From the NCBI RefSeq assembly GCF_000317045.1, contig NC_019703.1, positions 3,460,501-3,524,500 of the forward strand: a stretch of 64,000 nt of DNA, given 5' to 3'. This document shows, piece after piece, positions 27,867 to 37,135 of the stretch (its first letter is position 1; each line of letters begins with the position of its first letter). Under the pieces are notes generated by a model that was not told the DNA's origin, did no database searches, and worked only from the letters and a program-made list of their open reading frames with translations. Made by a program: the position numbers and the translations under genes. This DNA is from Geitlerinema sp. PCC 7407. Its GTDB lineage: Bacteria > Cyanobacteriota > Cyanobacteriia > PCC-7407.

Positions 27867-29945
27867 TTAGCTGTCGCTTTCGTTGCCTGACTCAGCCGCT
27901 GAAGAGCGACGGCGGCGACGGCGGCGATTTTCGGGGGCGCTGCTGCGGGCTGCCTTCACGGGGCGATCGCTGCTAACAACCGCAACCACTTCGGGCTCTT
28001 CAGCGGGTGATTCTGACGATTCTGCTTCGGGCTCCTCCGCCTCGAAGGACAACAGCGTCACCGGTTCGGCTGTTGTGCCTTCTTCACCAGGCAGCACAAC
28101 AGAGACAACCGCTGTCTTGGGGTTTTTGACTTCTTGAGGCGCCAAAATCAACGGAGAAATTCCCATCAGAGCATAAACGTCTTGCTCTTCGGCAGTCATT
28201 TTGACAGTGACTTGCTCTGGTGGGGCTGAGGGTTCGGCACTGCCGCGGCGGCCTCGGCTGCGCTCTGGGCGATCGCTCCGTTCGGGGCGCTCACTGCGAT
28301 CGCTTCGCTCTAGCGTCCGCTCAGCGCGCTCCGGCCGAGGCGTAGCAGCCTCCTGATCCCCAGGCTCCTCGTCAGGTTCGCTCACAGGATTCGAGGCGCG
28401 ATCGCTCACTCCTTTGGGAGCTTCTTCTCGCCTGTCAGTGCCCCCTTCCGGGCGGCGACGGCGACGGCGACGGCTACCATTGGAGCTCGGCTGCTCTGGA
28501 GGCTGCTCATACTCCTGCGCCTCAGTTTCTGGCATCTCCGCCAAGAAATCTTCATCCTCAGACAGATCCGGCTCATCAACCACTTCCGGCGCAATCACAG
28601 GCCGGATACTCTTGCGATTGACCGTCCGGCTGCCGTAGGAATCAGAGCGCTGGGGAAAACGAGATTCGCTGCTGGAGCGATCGCCCAGGCTCTCAGCCTT
28701 GGTATCGGCATCTCCGATCAAGTGCACCAGGTGACCTAGGCCGTCGCAAGTCGGGCAGCGCCGCCCAAACAGCTCATAGATATTCTGGCCTTGGCGTTTC
28801 CGCGTCAGCTCAACCAAGCCCAGCTCCGACAGCTGGGCGATTTGGGGGCGGGCCTTATCGGCCTTCAGCGCCTTATTAAAATGCTCCAGCACCTGAAGCT
28901 GATCGCGGCGGGAGTCCATGTCGATAAAGTCGACAATAATCACGCCAGCCACGTTGCGCAGCCGCAGTTGACGAGCGATCTCCGTCGCCGCCTCGCAGTT
29001 CGTCCACAAGACCGTTTCTCGGGCCGTCGCCGAGCGCGTAAAGGAGCCCGAGTTAACGTCAATAACCGTCAGCGCCTCGGTCGGCTCAATGATAATGTAG
29101 CCCCCCGATGGCAGGTCTACCCGGGGCTTGAGAGCCTCTCGAATCGCAGCATTCACCCGGAAGTACTCCAGCAGCGGCGTGCGATCGCGATGATGGTCGA
29201 TCAGCACCCCCTGGGGAGACTTACCCCCACCCCAGTTCGTCAGATGCTGCTTAACCCGCTTCACGCCCGTACTAGAGTCCACCACAATGCGATTGACATC
29301 CGCACTGTAGACGTCGCGCAGAACCCGCTGAATAAAGTCATCATCTCGGTTCAGCAGCGCCGGAGCCCGAGTCGAGCTCGCCTCCTGCTGCACCGTCTCC
29401 CACTGACGCTGCAAAAACTCTAGATCCTCAATGATGGCTTCCTCAGCCATCCCCTCCGCCTCGGTGCGCACCAGCAAGCCCATTCCCGCAGGCTTGACCA
29501 AAATCGCCAGAGCTCGCAGGCGATTGCGCTCATTTTCATTGCGAATGCGGCGGGACAGGTTAACGCCTCGGCCAAAAGGCATCAGGACCAGATAGCGCCC
29601 GGGCATCGTAATGTTGCCTGTCAGGCGAGGCCCCTTATTGCCCGTCGGCTCCTTCATGACCTGGACCAGCACTTTTTGCTGGGGCGTCAGCAGCTCTGTG
29701 ATTGCTCCCGCAGACCGCTTCAGGCGCAGCGGTCCCAGATCGCTCACATGGATAAAGCCATTGCGCTCAGCATCCCCAATATTGACGAAGGCCGCATCAA
29801 TACCAGGCAGAACATTTTCGACCACCCCAAGGTAGATATCACTAATCTGGTGGGTGCCCTTGGCAACAATCAGCTCTTGAATCTGATCTTCTGAAAACAC
29901 AGCAGCAACACGATGCTGCTCAGCAATCACAATTTGTTTCGGCAT
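27867..29945 (-). CDS. rne: Ribonuclease E/G family endoribonuclease
   Basis: 692 residues. An S1 RNA-binding domain (IYLGVVENVLPGIDAAFVNI, from residue ~38) is followed by the catalytic domain with VIDVNSGSF and VDFIDMDSRRDQ. The Zn-link is CPTCDGLGH (CxxC). The C-terminal ~280 residues are Pro/Glu/Arg-rich and disordered, as in cyanobacteria. Near the very end a run of seven Arg followed by SSAAE matches the short basic peptide reported to bind PNPase in cyanobacterial RNase E. It cleaves mRNA and rRNA precursors. The ~690-bp upstream region may hold an autoregulatory 5'UTR. Confidence 0.95.
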   Translation of the reverse strand: MPKQIVIAEQHRVAAVFSEDQIQELIVAKGTHQISDIYLGVVENVLPGIDAAFVNIGDAERNGFIHVSDLGPLRLKRSAGAITELLTPQQKVLVQVMKEPTGNKGPRLTGNITMPGRYLVLMPFGRGVNLSRRIRNENERNRLRALAILVKPAGMGLLVRTEAEGMAEEAIIEDLEFLQRQWETVQQEASSTRAPALLNRDDDFIQRVLRDVYSADVNRIVVDSSTGVKRVKQHLTNWGGGKSPQGVLIDHHRDRTPLLEYFRVNAAIREALKPRVDLPSGGYIIIEPTEALTVIDVNSGSFTRSATARETVLWTNCEAATEIARQLRLRNVAGVIIVDFIDMDSRRDQLQVLEHFNKALKADKARPQIAQLSELGLVELTRKRQGQNIYELFGRRCPTCDGLGHLVHLIGDADTKAESLGDRSSSESRFPQRSDSYGSRTVNRKSIRPVIAPEVVDEPDLSEDEDFLAEMPETEAQEYEQPPEQPSSNGSRRRRRRRPEGGTDRREEAPKGVSDRASNPVSEPDEEPGDQEAATPRPERAERTLERSDRSERPERSDRPERSRGRRGSAEPSAPPEQVTVKMTAEEQDVYALMGISPLILAPQEVKNPKTAVVSVVLPGEEGTTAEPVTLLSFEAEEPEAESSESPAEEPEVVAVVSSDRPVKAARSSAPENRRRRRRRSSAAESGNESDS

Positions 29946-30635
29946 TCAATTTCCTCAAAGACTGGCAGCATCGAGGGCACAGAGAACTGTTGTGCAACCT
30001 AGGCTGGCAAATGTGAGATTTCTACGACGCGGAGGGTCAAACCTTAGGGGGAAGTCACAGATTGCCCACTGACCACAGATGAGGGGAAATGTGACAATCC
30101 AGAGATATCCAGGTATTGCAGTGAGGACCGAGGAGGTAATCCCACGGGATGTTTGAGCCGTTTGGAAGAAGCTCCTTAGGGGCTGATCGGATATTGAAAC
30201 CCTGACATATGCAAGGGCTCAACCCCTGAGAAGCGCCTCAATATCTACCGCTTCTTAATCTGAAAAATATCACCCCAAAAAGCTTATCGTCTCAGACGCT
30301 TTTGGAGGGCACAGCTCTGGTCCACTCAAGAGCCCTGGCTTTATGGGTTTTGCAATTGTTAGGGCCTATCAGCTGATGGGGGACTAACAATTTTTTGGCT
30401 GAATAGAATTTAGGTTGGCCCTAGATTTCGATTCAGGCAGGTTCCCGCGAGACCGTTAGGGTTTGAAGGTGGAAGTGCCCCTGCACTCGGCGCAGAGACT
30501 TTAGATGTCAATGTACCACATCTACAGAATTTCCTGTGAGATGGGCCTAGATCTTTTGCGCGAGGAAGGGGCCTAACTTCTGTTGGTTGGGATGCACCGG
30601 TCACAAACTAGGGCGATCGCCCTTGAGAGCGCGAT
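29946..30635. promoter_or_regulatory. Upstream region of rne (690 bp), probable long leader and other elements
   Basis: No protein gene is credible. RNase E genes commonly have long autoregulatory leaders, and transcription toward rne would cross this region. It also holds a hairpin oriented as a terminator on the opposite strand (30354-30396). An additional interrupted AGGGC..CTCT / AGAGCCCT fold lies at about 30305-30337. Confidence 0.45.
30354..30396 (+). terminator. Terminator-like hairpin on the + strand upstream of rne
   Basis: The outer stem ATTGTTAG (30354-30361) / CTAACAAT (30384-30391) and an inner TATCAGCTGATG palindrome are followed on the + strand by tttttt. No + strand protein gene lies upstream, so it would end a short RNA transcribed opposite to the rne leader. 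Confidence 0.5.
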
Positions 30636-33347
30636 CTAGATCGGCTGCTCAGCAGGGTCTCCCAGGCGCAGCTCAGCGCGGTGTGCCCGGATCAGCTGCA
30701 AGGGGCGAGCGGCGATCGCCTCCAGCATGTAGACCAGGTTTTCGGGCCGCAGCAGCGTACCATCGTTGCGACAGCTTCCCACGTAGCGAAAGACCGTCGT
30801 TTCGGGTGTCACCTGGAGGGCCGTCCGTACCGACTCGCTCAGCTGCTCCGGCGCGCACCACGCCAGTTCGTACAGGCGATCGCGCAGATTTACCTGCTTG
30901 AGCTTGCCAGACTTCGTTTTTTGCTCGATTTCAATCGAAGGGGCCGCCAAAACCCCCTCGCACCACTGCTGCCAGTGAGCCTGCGTTGGTATGTCCGCCG
31001 ACGCCAACGGCTCGGATCCGTCCTCGGCTTGTAGCGCCAAGAAGTACTCTGCAAACTCCAGAGACTGAGTCGCCGCTGGGGCACCCAGTGGCACCACTTC
31101 CACACAGTGAATCGGAATATCTGCGGGCAGCTGGGCCACCAGCTGTTGCCGAAACACCTCCGGATCCATCGGCCGAGTCAGCTCAAAGTCCACCAGTTCA
31201 CCGTCACTCGAGAGGCCCAGGGACAGCGCGTTGGCGACCGAAATGCGGGGGCTCGGGTGGAATCCGCCGGTAAAGGCGATGGGCAGTGACGCCCGCCGAA
31301 TCGAGCGATCGAACAGGCGCATCAAATCTAGATGGCTCACCAGCGTCATGTCACCCCGCTTGCCAAAGGTCACGCGCAGGCGCTGGGCACGCGTCTGGTC
31401 GGGGGCAAAATGTCCTTCAAACGCGGGGATCGCCGGCGGCGGCACCACCACGTTGTGCCCAAAGTCCACGCCGCACACGCCGCAGTGAGAGCAGCCCTCA
31501 AAGGAGCAGTCCGGCACCACCGCCGCCTCTAGGGCACGCTTGAGATCCTCTTGTAACCAGCTTTTCTCGATGCCGGTGTCCAGGTGGTCCCACGGCAGCG
31601 GGGCAGACAGGCGCTCATCGGCGATCGGCTCTAGGGCCGATGCGCGCTGCTGCTCCTCCATCAGGTTCCACTCGCCCTGCTCTACCTGGCGATACTTCCA
31701 GGTGAGGTCCGCTTCGGCGATCGCCTGGGTCCAAGCCCCAAAGGCCCGCTCCAGGCTCTCCCACCAAGAATCCATCCCGGCACCCAGTTCCCAAGCCCGC
31801 CGCACCACAGAGGCCAGACGGCGATCGCCCCGACCCACAAAATCCTCCATGGCCGAAATTCGCACATCCGTGAAATTTACTTTCAGGCCGCGAATAGTGC
31901 GAAAAGCGTCTCGCAGCAGGTTTTGCTTGCGCGTAAACTCCGCCGTGGACACCGAGTGCCACTGAAAGGGCGTGTGGGGCTTGGGTGTGAAATTGGAAAT
32001 GGTCAAGTTGAAGTTCAGACGCTTGCGGCCCGGATTGAAGCACTCTCGCTGGAGCCAGCGGACCGTTTCCGCAATTCCCAACACATCTTCATCCATCTCG
32101 CCCGGCAGACCGATCATGAAGTAGAGCTTGATCTTGTTCCAGCCCTGCTCATAGGCCGTTTTCACGCCCCGCAAGAGCTCTTCATTGGTCAGCCCCTTGT
32201 TGATAATGTCCCGCATTCGCTGGGTTCCGGCCTCCGGGGCAAAGGTAATCCCCGTATTCCGCGTTCCTCCCAGGATATTGGCAATATTTTCATCAAAGCG
32301 ATCGACTCGCTGGCTCGGCAAAGACAGCGAAACGTTCTCATTTTTGAGGCGGTTCTTGACCTCCAGACCCACCGCCGGCAGCGCCAGATAGTCAGAGCAG
32401 CTTAGGGACAGCAGCGAAAACTCGTTGTAGCCCGTCGCCCGCATTCCCTTCTCGATGGCGTCTACCACCGACTCTGGGGCCACGTCCCGGGCAGGGCGAG
32501 TCAGCATCCCCGGCTGGCAGAACCGACAGCCGCGGGTACAGCCCCGCCGAATCTCCACCGTCAGGCGATCGTGGATGGTCTGGACAAACGGCACCAAGCC
32601 GATGGAGTAGGCCGGGATCGGCGTAGACACCCGCCGCAAAACCCGTGCTGGGACTCCGGGCCGGTTGGGGTGGACCGAGCCATCGGGCGCCATGTCATAG
32701 AACTGCGGCACATACACCCCCGGCACCTGGGCAAGGTCTAGCAGCAGCTCAGTCCGGCTCAGCCCTGCTACCTTGCCTTCCTCGATGACCAGCCCAATTT
32801 CGGGCAGCAGTTCCTCGCCATCCCCGAGAGCAATAAAGTCGAAGAAATCTGCATAGGGCTCGGGGTTAGACGTGGCCGTTTGTCCCCCGGCAAAGATCAG
32901 GGGATAGCTGCCCTGATCCACATTCCAGGTATCCTCCGCCGCGCGATCGCGCCACGTCAGGGGGATCCCAGCCAGAGACAGCATCTCCAGAATATTCGTC
33001 GCTCCCAGCTCGTAGCTGAGATTGAAACCCAAAATGTCAAAATGCGTGAGCGATCGCCGAGACTCCACCGCGAACAAAGGCGTTTGGGTCGATCGCAGAC
33101 GCTCCGAAAGATCTGCCGCCGGTAGATAAGTGCGATCGCACAGCTGACGCGGCTGAGCATTGAGCACGTTGTACAAGATAATGTGCCCAAGATTCGATGC
33201 ACCCAGTTCGTAGACTTCTGGATAGCTCAGCACCCAGCGGACTGCGGCAGTCTCCCAAGATTTATGAATCGCTCCTAACTCATTTCCCAGATAGCGCGCA
33301 GGGCGCAGGATTTCAGGCGTGAGCAACTCTTCAACGGTAACGGCCAC
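30636..33347 (-). CDS. B12-binding-type radical SAM protein fused to a DUF2344 domain (TIGR03960/TIGR03936-like)
   Basis: 903 residues. The N-terminal half contains a B12-binding-like Rossmann region (YELGASNLGHIILYNVLN) and a radical SAM core with the cluster motif CTRGCRFC (C-x3-C-x2-C). The C-terminal ~230 residues start after a cysteine cluster (CSFEGCSHCGVCG) with LRVTFGKRGDMTLVSHLDLMR, typical of the DUF2344 domain. The family is conserved in cyanobacteria, often beside rne, as here. The reaction is unknown; RNA modification has been suggested for the genomic context but is inference. Confidence 0.88.
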   Translation of the reverse strand: MAVTVEELLTPEILRPARYLGNELGAIHKSWETAAVRWVLSYPEVYELGASNLGHIILYNVLNAQPRQLCDRTYLPAADLSERLRSTQTPLFAVESRRSLTHFDILGFNLSYELGATNILEMLSLAGIPLTWRDRAAEDTWNVDQGSYPLIFAGGQTATSNPEPYADFFDFIALGDGEELLPEIGLVIEEGKVAGLSRTELLLDLAQVPGVYVPQFYDMAPDGSVHPNRPGVPARVLRRVSTPIPAYSIGLVPFVQTIHDRLTVEIRRGCTRGCRFCQPGMLTRPARDVAPESVVDAIEKGMRATGYNEFSLLSLSCSDYLALPAVGLEVKNRLKNENVSLSLPSQRVDRFDENIANILGGTRNTGITFAPEAGTQRMRDIINKGLTNEELLRGVKTAYEQGWNKIKLYFMIGLPGEMDEDVLGIAETVRWLQRECFNPGRKRLNFNLTISNFTPKPHTPFQWHSVSTAEFTRKQNLLRDAFRTIRGLKVNFTDVRISAMEDFVGRGDRRLASVVRRAWELGAGMDSWWESLERAFGAWTQAIAEADLTWKYRQVEQGEWNLMEEQQRASALEPIADERLSAPLPWDHLDTGIEKSWLQEDLKRALEAAVVPDCSFEGCSHCGVCGVDFGHNVVVPPPAIPAFEGHFAPDQTRAQRLRVTFGKRGDMTLVSHLDLMRLFDRSIRRASLPIAFTGGFHPSPRISVANALSLGLSSDGELVDFELTRPMDPEVFRQQLVAQLPADIPIHCVEVVPLGAPAATQSLEFAEYFLALQAEDGSEPLASADIPTQAHWQQWCEGVLAAPSIEIEQKTKSGKLKQVNLRDRLYELAWCAPEQLSESVRTALQVTPETTVFRYVGSCRNDGTLLRPENLVYMLEAIAARPLQLIRAHRAELRLGDPAEQPI

Positions 33348-33553
33348 AGCTGCACTCTCTTCCTAAACGTGATCACGGGGTCATAGATCATAGGCTATCA
33401 GGAGCAGACCCAAGATAGCCGCTCTCTTTCCTTCTCTTCCCAATTCCCCCAGATCCAGCCGCTAGGCGTTTCCCAGACCACCATCTGTCCTGATCGGAAT
33501 TTTCTTCACCGACAAAATGACGAGTCAATGAGGTCTGATCGCGAGTCACTCAG

Positions 33554-33895
33554 CTACGGCAGCGTTGCTTCAAACGCAGCCACGCTCTCAAACATCGCAA
33601 AGGCGCGATCGAGCTGAGTCAGCTCAAAAATAATGCGGATAGACGGCGAAACAGAGCACAGCGCAAAACGACGATTGAGCGTATTCGCCAAGCTCAGACT
33701 AGCCACCAAAGCCATCAAGCCAGCGCTGTCTAACGACTCCACTTGCGCCATATCCACCAGTACAGCATCCCAATCCCCAGTCGAAACCACAGCGGTCAGC
33801 TCTTGCTTGAAAGCCTCTGCGTTAGAAGCATTGATATGTCCCACAGGGGAGAGCAGAGCGACATCAGGACGAATTAGAACGTTTTGCATGAGTGA
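33554..33895 (-). CDS. STAS-domain anti-sigma factor antagonist-like protein
   Basis: 113 residues from ATG 33895; frame-extended starts up to 33949 and ATG 33886 are alternatives. A single STAS domain has the phosphorylatable-serine signature VDMAQVESLDSAGLMAL. Such proteins switch partner kinases or other STAS-binding proteins by Ser phosphorylation. No anti-sigma kinase or phosphatase gene is adjacent, so its partner is encoded elsewhere. Confidence 0.85.
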   Translation of the reverse strand, partial: SLMQNVLIRPDVALLSPVGHINASNAEAFKQELTAVVSTGDWDAVLVDMAQVESLDSAGLMALVASLSLANTLNRRFALCSVSPSIRIIFELTQLDRAFAMFESVAAFEATLP

Positions 33896-34302
33896 CATTC
33901 TCGAGGATAAAGGATTCGCGAACAGCAGAGGCAAGATGTCTTCGACCATAAACCTCGCTTCTTGGACATGGCCACTGGCTAGGATTCTTTTTGCTAAATC
34001 TTTATCCGTTTTCGCTGCTTCTGTAAAGTTTTTCGTAAGTATTTGTACGGGACTGTATTACTGACTACGGTCTGCATTTCGCAGCACACTCCCACTCACA
34101 AGTAATGTTTATTGAGATACACAAGTGCATTTTTCAGCATAATTGCGGAGACTGAGAATTATATTTATTTTCGTGTTACGGGTTTATTCTGATTAGACAT
34201 TCGTTAATCGTGACTCAGATCACGATTGCATCAAGACTGCTATCACAGGGAAGCCCCTTGATTTAGCCGAAGATGTGAGGTAGTTGCAGTTTTTGAGCCC
34301 CT
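33896..34302. promoter_or_regulatory. AT-rich intergenic region with a CRP-type palindrome
   Basis: About 400 bp, AT-rich, between the divergent STAS gene and a small conserved gene. The only clear element is the GTGA-N6-TCAC palindrome, annotated separately at 34207-34228. Confidence 0.45.
34207..34228. promoter_or_regulatory. CRP-family (SyCRP1-like) operator candidate
   Basis: Perfect 8-bp arms AATCGTGA / TCACGATT are separated by 6 bp. The core GTGA-N6-TCAC is the CRP half-site spacing used by cAMP receptor proteins, including cyanobacterial SyCRP1. It is 75 bp before the small gene at 34303. Confidence 0.4.
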
Positions 34303-34497
34303 ATGCATGCCCCCGCTCCCATTCGTCGCCTAGTCGAAAAGGCTCTTCATATCCGGCGGTTGACACCAGAGATCGAGAACGAGATTAACTATGAGCTGAC
34401 CCGTCTTGGATACATCTCCGACGTTGACTACGAAGCGCTGGAGCTGCTGATGTCCGAGATGGATGCAGGACGCATCAAGCTCGTTCCCAACCTTTAA
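34303..34497 (+). CDS. Small conserved cyanobacterial protein, function unknown
   Basis: 64 residues beginning MHAPAPIRRLVEKALH. It is acidic and helical in appearance (PEIENEINYELTRLG, YEALELLMSEMD), with no cysteine cluster, signal peptide or membrane segment. I recognise it as a type of short protein repeatedly found in cyanobacteria but know no function. It is preceded by a CRP-type palindrome and transcribed away from the STAS gene. Confidence 0.65.
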   Translation: MHAPAPIRRLVEKALHIRRLTPEIENEINYELTRLGYISDVDYEALELLMSEMDAGRIKLVPNL

Positions 34498-34597
34498 GAT
34501 TTTTAGCCTTTAACTATGTTCCGGGCTGCTGGTAGAGCGGCTTGCTGAGCGCAACTCGCTTGGGCGAGAGAGCGCTGGTTTTGTTGGGCAACCGTTT

Positions 34598-34972
34598 TTA
34601 CGAAGCGGCAAACAGCCCTGAGTGAGCGTGCCAGATGCGCTGGACAAACCCCTGAAGCTGCTGTCGAGCAGCGGGATTGCTAGGAGCAGGATCCACAAGA
34701 GCACCCAACAGCGGCAATAGCTCAGTATCTAGGGCAGGGCGAAAAAGCTGGGCAGGCCATAGCAGGTCTGCGCTCTGACGCAAGTCATGAAGCGTGCGGC
34801 CCTCTAGCGGATCTGCATAGGGCGAGGCCAGGGAGGCAGCAGAGGAGGCAACGGCCAGCAGCAGCGGCCGCACCCAGCAGATTTGGCGCTCGGGAACCAT
34901 TTGAACCACTTCGCCATACAGTTGGTCTTGCTGGTGCTCCAAGCAAACAATCTGACCCGATTGAAAGTCCAT
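34598..34972 (-). CDS. Conserved cyanobacterial hypothetical protein
   Basis: 124 residues from ATG 34972 (MDFQSGQIVCLEHQQDQLYG). The frame stays open to 35035 and would add a Cys-rich start (CLNCPSLPLCLDCC), but the family-like N-terminus begins at MDFQSG. The first 40 residues look like a small beta-barrel (EVVQMVPERQICWVRPL) and the rest is helical. Function unknown. Confidence 0.6.
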   Translation of the reverse strand: MDFQSGQIVCLEHQQDQLYGEVVQMVPERQICWVRPLLLAVASSAASLASPYADPLEGRTLHDLRQSADLLWPAQLFRPALDTELLPLLGALVDPAPSNPAARQQLQGFVQRIWHAHSGLFAAS

Positions 34973-35314
34973 AGCAGTCAACGCGCAGCAGTCCAAGCAC
35001 AGAGGGAGGCTGGGGCAGTTTAGGCATTGCCTCACAGCCCTTGCGATCGCAAGTTATCTGAATTTGATTTTGACATTCTTGGTGGGCTTTCGGCCTGCTG
35101 GTTTTCATGGGACTTTGGGAGCGTGACGCGGCGATCGCCCATGAGCCACCGACCCAACGTTGCAGCATGGCCCCTCCATGGGACGGTCATGGGAAATTCC
35201 AGGGAACTCAGGTGCGGGTTCCGGAAAAAGCGCTGTAGGATGGGAGAGTGTTTTCCCAGAGCCTGGGAATTGCTTCAATCTTCATTAGTTATCTGAATAA
35301 AGAGGAGATTTATC

Positions 35315-35596
35315 GTGTCTGTCGAGACCATTGAACAGCGTTCAACGGCCCGCAAACACGCGCCCCGATACCGGGTTTTGCTGCACAACGACGATTTCAA
35401 TCCGATGGAATACGTTGTGCAAGTCTTGCTGCAAACCGTGGCAAGCCTCACGCAACCCCAAGCGGTCAGCATCATGATGGAGGCGCATACAAATGGGCTT
35501 GCGCTAGTCATTACGTGCGCGCAGGAGCATGCAGAGTTTTATTCCGAGACCCTGAAGAATCACGGCTTGAGCAGCTCAATCGAGCCAGATGAGTAG
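35315..35596 (+). CDS. clpS: ATP-dependent Clp protease adaptor ClpS
   Basis: 93 residues. The core RYRVLLHNDDFNPMEYVVQVL contains the DDxxxxE-type N-degron pocket residues, followed by AHTNGLALVITCAQEHAEFY. It binds N-end-rule substrates and hands them to ClpC/ClpA. It has the ClpS fold with a short N-terminal extension. It is followed 35 bp later by a CPBP protease gene on the same strand, probably one transcript. Confidence 0.92.
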   Translation: MSVETIEQRSTARKHAPRYRVLLHNDDFNPMEYVVQVLLQTVASLTQPQAVSIMMEAHTNGLALVITCAQEHAEFYSETLKNHGLSSSIEPDE

Positions 35597-35631
35597 CGAT
35601 CGCCTGGGGATAAAGCTGGGGTAAAACGACT

Positions 35632-36468
35632 TTGAAATCTCGCTTTGCGGTGCTGGCGGACCGGCCAGCACCGATTCGAATTGCGGCTTTTTTGGGGGTT
35701 TTGCTGGGGGCATGGTTGCCCCTGGCAGCCCCGATCTACCTCCTGGGGCAAGATGACAATCAGGTCACGATTGCCACCATGGGACTGTTGTTTGTCGAGT
35801 TTCTGGTGTGGCTAGGGCTGTGGGGCCGGTGGGTCTACGGCAGTCGCGCGGGATTTCGGCGCTATGGCTTGGGCTGGAGCCGCCAGAATGGAGTCGAGTA
35901 CTTGCTAGGGCTGGGCCTAGGTGCGGTTAGTCTAGCGATGCTGCTGGGTCTGGAAGGATGGCTTGGCTGGCTTCGCTGGCAGGAGCCGAGTTTGCCTTGG
36001 CTGCGGCTGGTGATCGAGGGGCTGATTTCTGCATCGGCGATCGCCACGGCGGAGGAGCTGGTGTTTCGCGGGTGGCTGCTCGAGGAGCTGAGCTGGGACT
36101 ATCAGCCCAATACGGCCCTTTGGGCCAATAGCGTGGCTTTTGGGGTCTTGCACTTCCTCAAGCCCCTAAACGAAATTTTGCGAACGTGGCCTGCGTTTCC
36201 AGGGTTGGTGCTGCTGGGCTTGACGCTTGTCTGGGCGCGGCGATCGCGCCAAGGCCGCCTGGGGCTGTCAATTGGGCTCCATGCAGGTTTGGTGTGGGGG
36301 TACTACGTGGCCGATGTGGGCAAGCTGCTCACCTATACGCAGCAGGTTCCCGTGTGGGTGACGGGAATTGACCGTAATCCGCTGGCAGGACTGATGGGCC
36401 TGATGTTTTTGGGGGCGATCGCCGCTGTTTTGCAGCGCCAGAGCGCCAAGAGTACCGCAGCGAAGTAG
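35632..36468 (+). CDS. CPBP family intramembrane glutamic-type endopeptidase
   Basis: 278 residues with several hydrophobic segments. Abi/CPBP motifs are EELVFRGWLLEEL (EExxxR), FGVLHFLKP and the later SIGLHAGLVWGYY, which provide the Glu/His active site in the membrane. The start appears to be TTG 35632, which gives MKSRFAVLADRP. It lies directly downstream of clpS, and both encode proteolysis-related proteins. Substrate unknown. Confidence 0.88.
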   Translation: MKSRFAVLADRPAPIRIAAFLGVLLGAWLPLAAPIYLLGQDDNQVTIATMGLLFVEFLVWLGLWGRWVYGSRAGFRRYGLGWSRQNGVEYLLGLGLGAVSLAMLLGLEGWLGWLRWQEPSLPWLRLVIEGLISASAIATAEELVFRGWLLEELSWDYQPNTALWANSVAFGVLHFLKPLNEILRTWPAFPGLVLLGLTLVWARRSRQGRLGLSIGLHAGLVWGYYVADVGKLLTYTQQVPVWVTGIDRNPLAGLMGLMFLGAIAAVLQRQSAKSTAAK

Positions 36469-36493
36469 CGTGTAACGCGGCGATCAGCGCCCC

Positions 36494-37135
36494 TCAGCGC
36501 TTGGTAGCAGCTAGGCGAGTGCCAATCAAGCAAGCACCCGTCACGCTGACGCCGCTGAGATTAGCATCGTCTAGGTCGGCGCACAGCAGATTCGCGCCGG
36601 TCAGGGTCGCCCCGGCAAGGTTGGCACCGTGCAGGTTCGCTTCTTCAAGATTTGCCTCGTTGAGCAAAGCTCCCTGGAGGTCCGCTTGGCTGAGGTCGAC
36701 GCCGCGCAAGTTCGCACCGCTGAGGTTGGCACCGCGCAGATCCACACCCCGCAGATCCACGCCTTGCAGGTTGACGCCCATGAGGTTAGCGCCATTGAGA
36801 AACGCGCCGGCCAGGGAAACCTGGCTGAGCTTGGCCCCCATCAAGTTGGCGCCGCGCAGGTTGCTGCCCCGCAAATCAGCGCCGGTTAGGTCCGCTTGCA
36901 TGAGGTTGGCGCCCCAGAGATTGGCTCGCAGGTCTGCCGCCACGAGCTGCGCCCCCATCAGGTTGGCGCCATCCAGGCGCGATCGCTCCAGCTTGGCATA
37001 GCTGAAATTTGCGCCGGTCAGGACCGCGCCGGACCAGTCCGTGCCCCGCAAGTCAGCGTTCGAGAAGTCCTCATCGCTGAGATCCACACCACCAATGTGC
37101 TTGACGTTCCCTGCGCGAATGGCCTCAAGATTCAT
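36494..37135 (-). CDS. Pentapeptide-repeat protein
   Basis: 213 residues from ATG 37135 (MNLEAIRAGNVKHIGG). From about residue 20 nearly the whole chain is pentapeptide repeats of the A(D/N)LxG type (for example LRGANLMGAKLSQVSLAGA), predicting a right-handed quadrilateral beta-helix. No signal peptide is seen, so it is cytosolic. Its start overlaps the end of the upstream DICT-domain gene by 11 bp, implying translational coupling. Function unknown; DNA mimicry, as in Qnr proteins, is possible but unsupported. Confidence 0.88.
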   Translation of the reverse strand: MNLEAIRAGNVKHIGGVDLSDEDFSNADLRGTDWSGAVLTGANFSYAKLERSRLDGANLMGAQLVAADLRANLWGANLMQADLTGADLRGSNLRGANLMGAKLSQVSLAGAFLNGANLMGVNLQGVDLRGVDLRGANLSGANLRGVDLSQADLQGALLNEANLEEANLHGANLAGATLTGANLLCADLDDANLSGVSVTGACLIGTRLAATKR

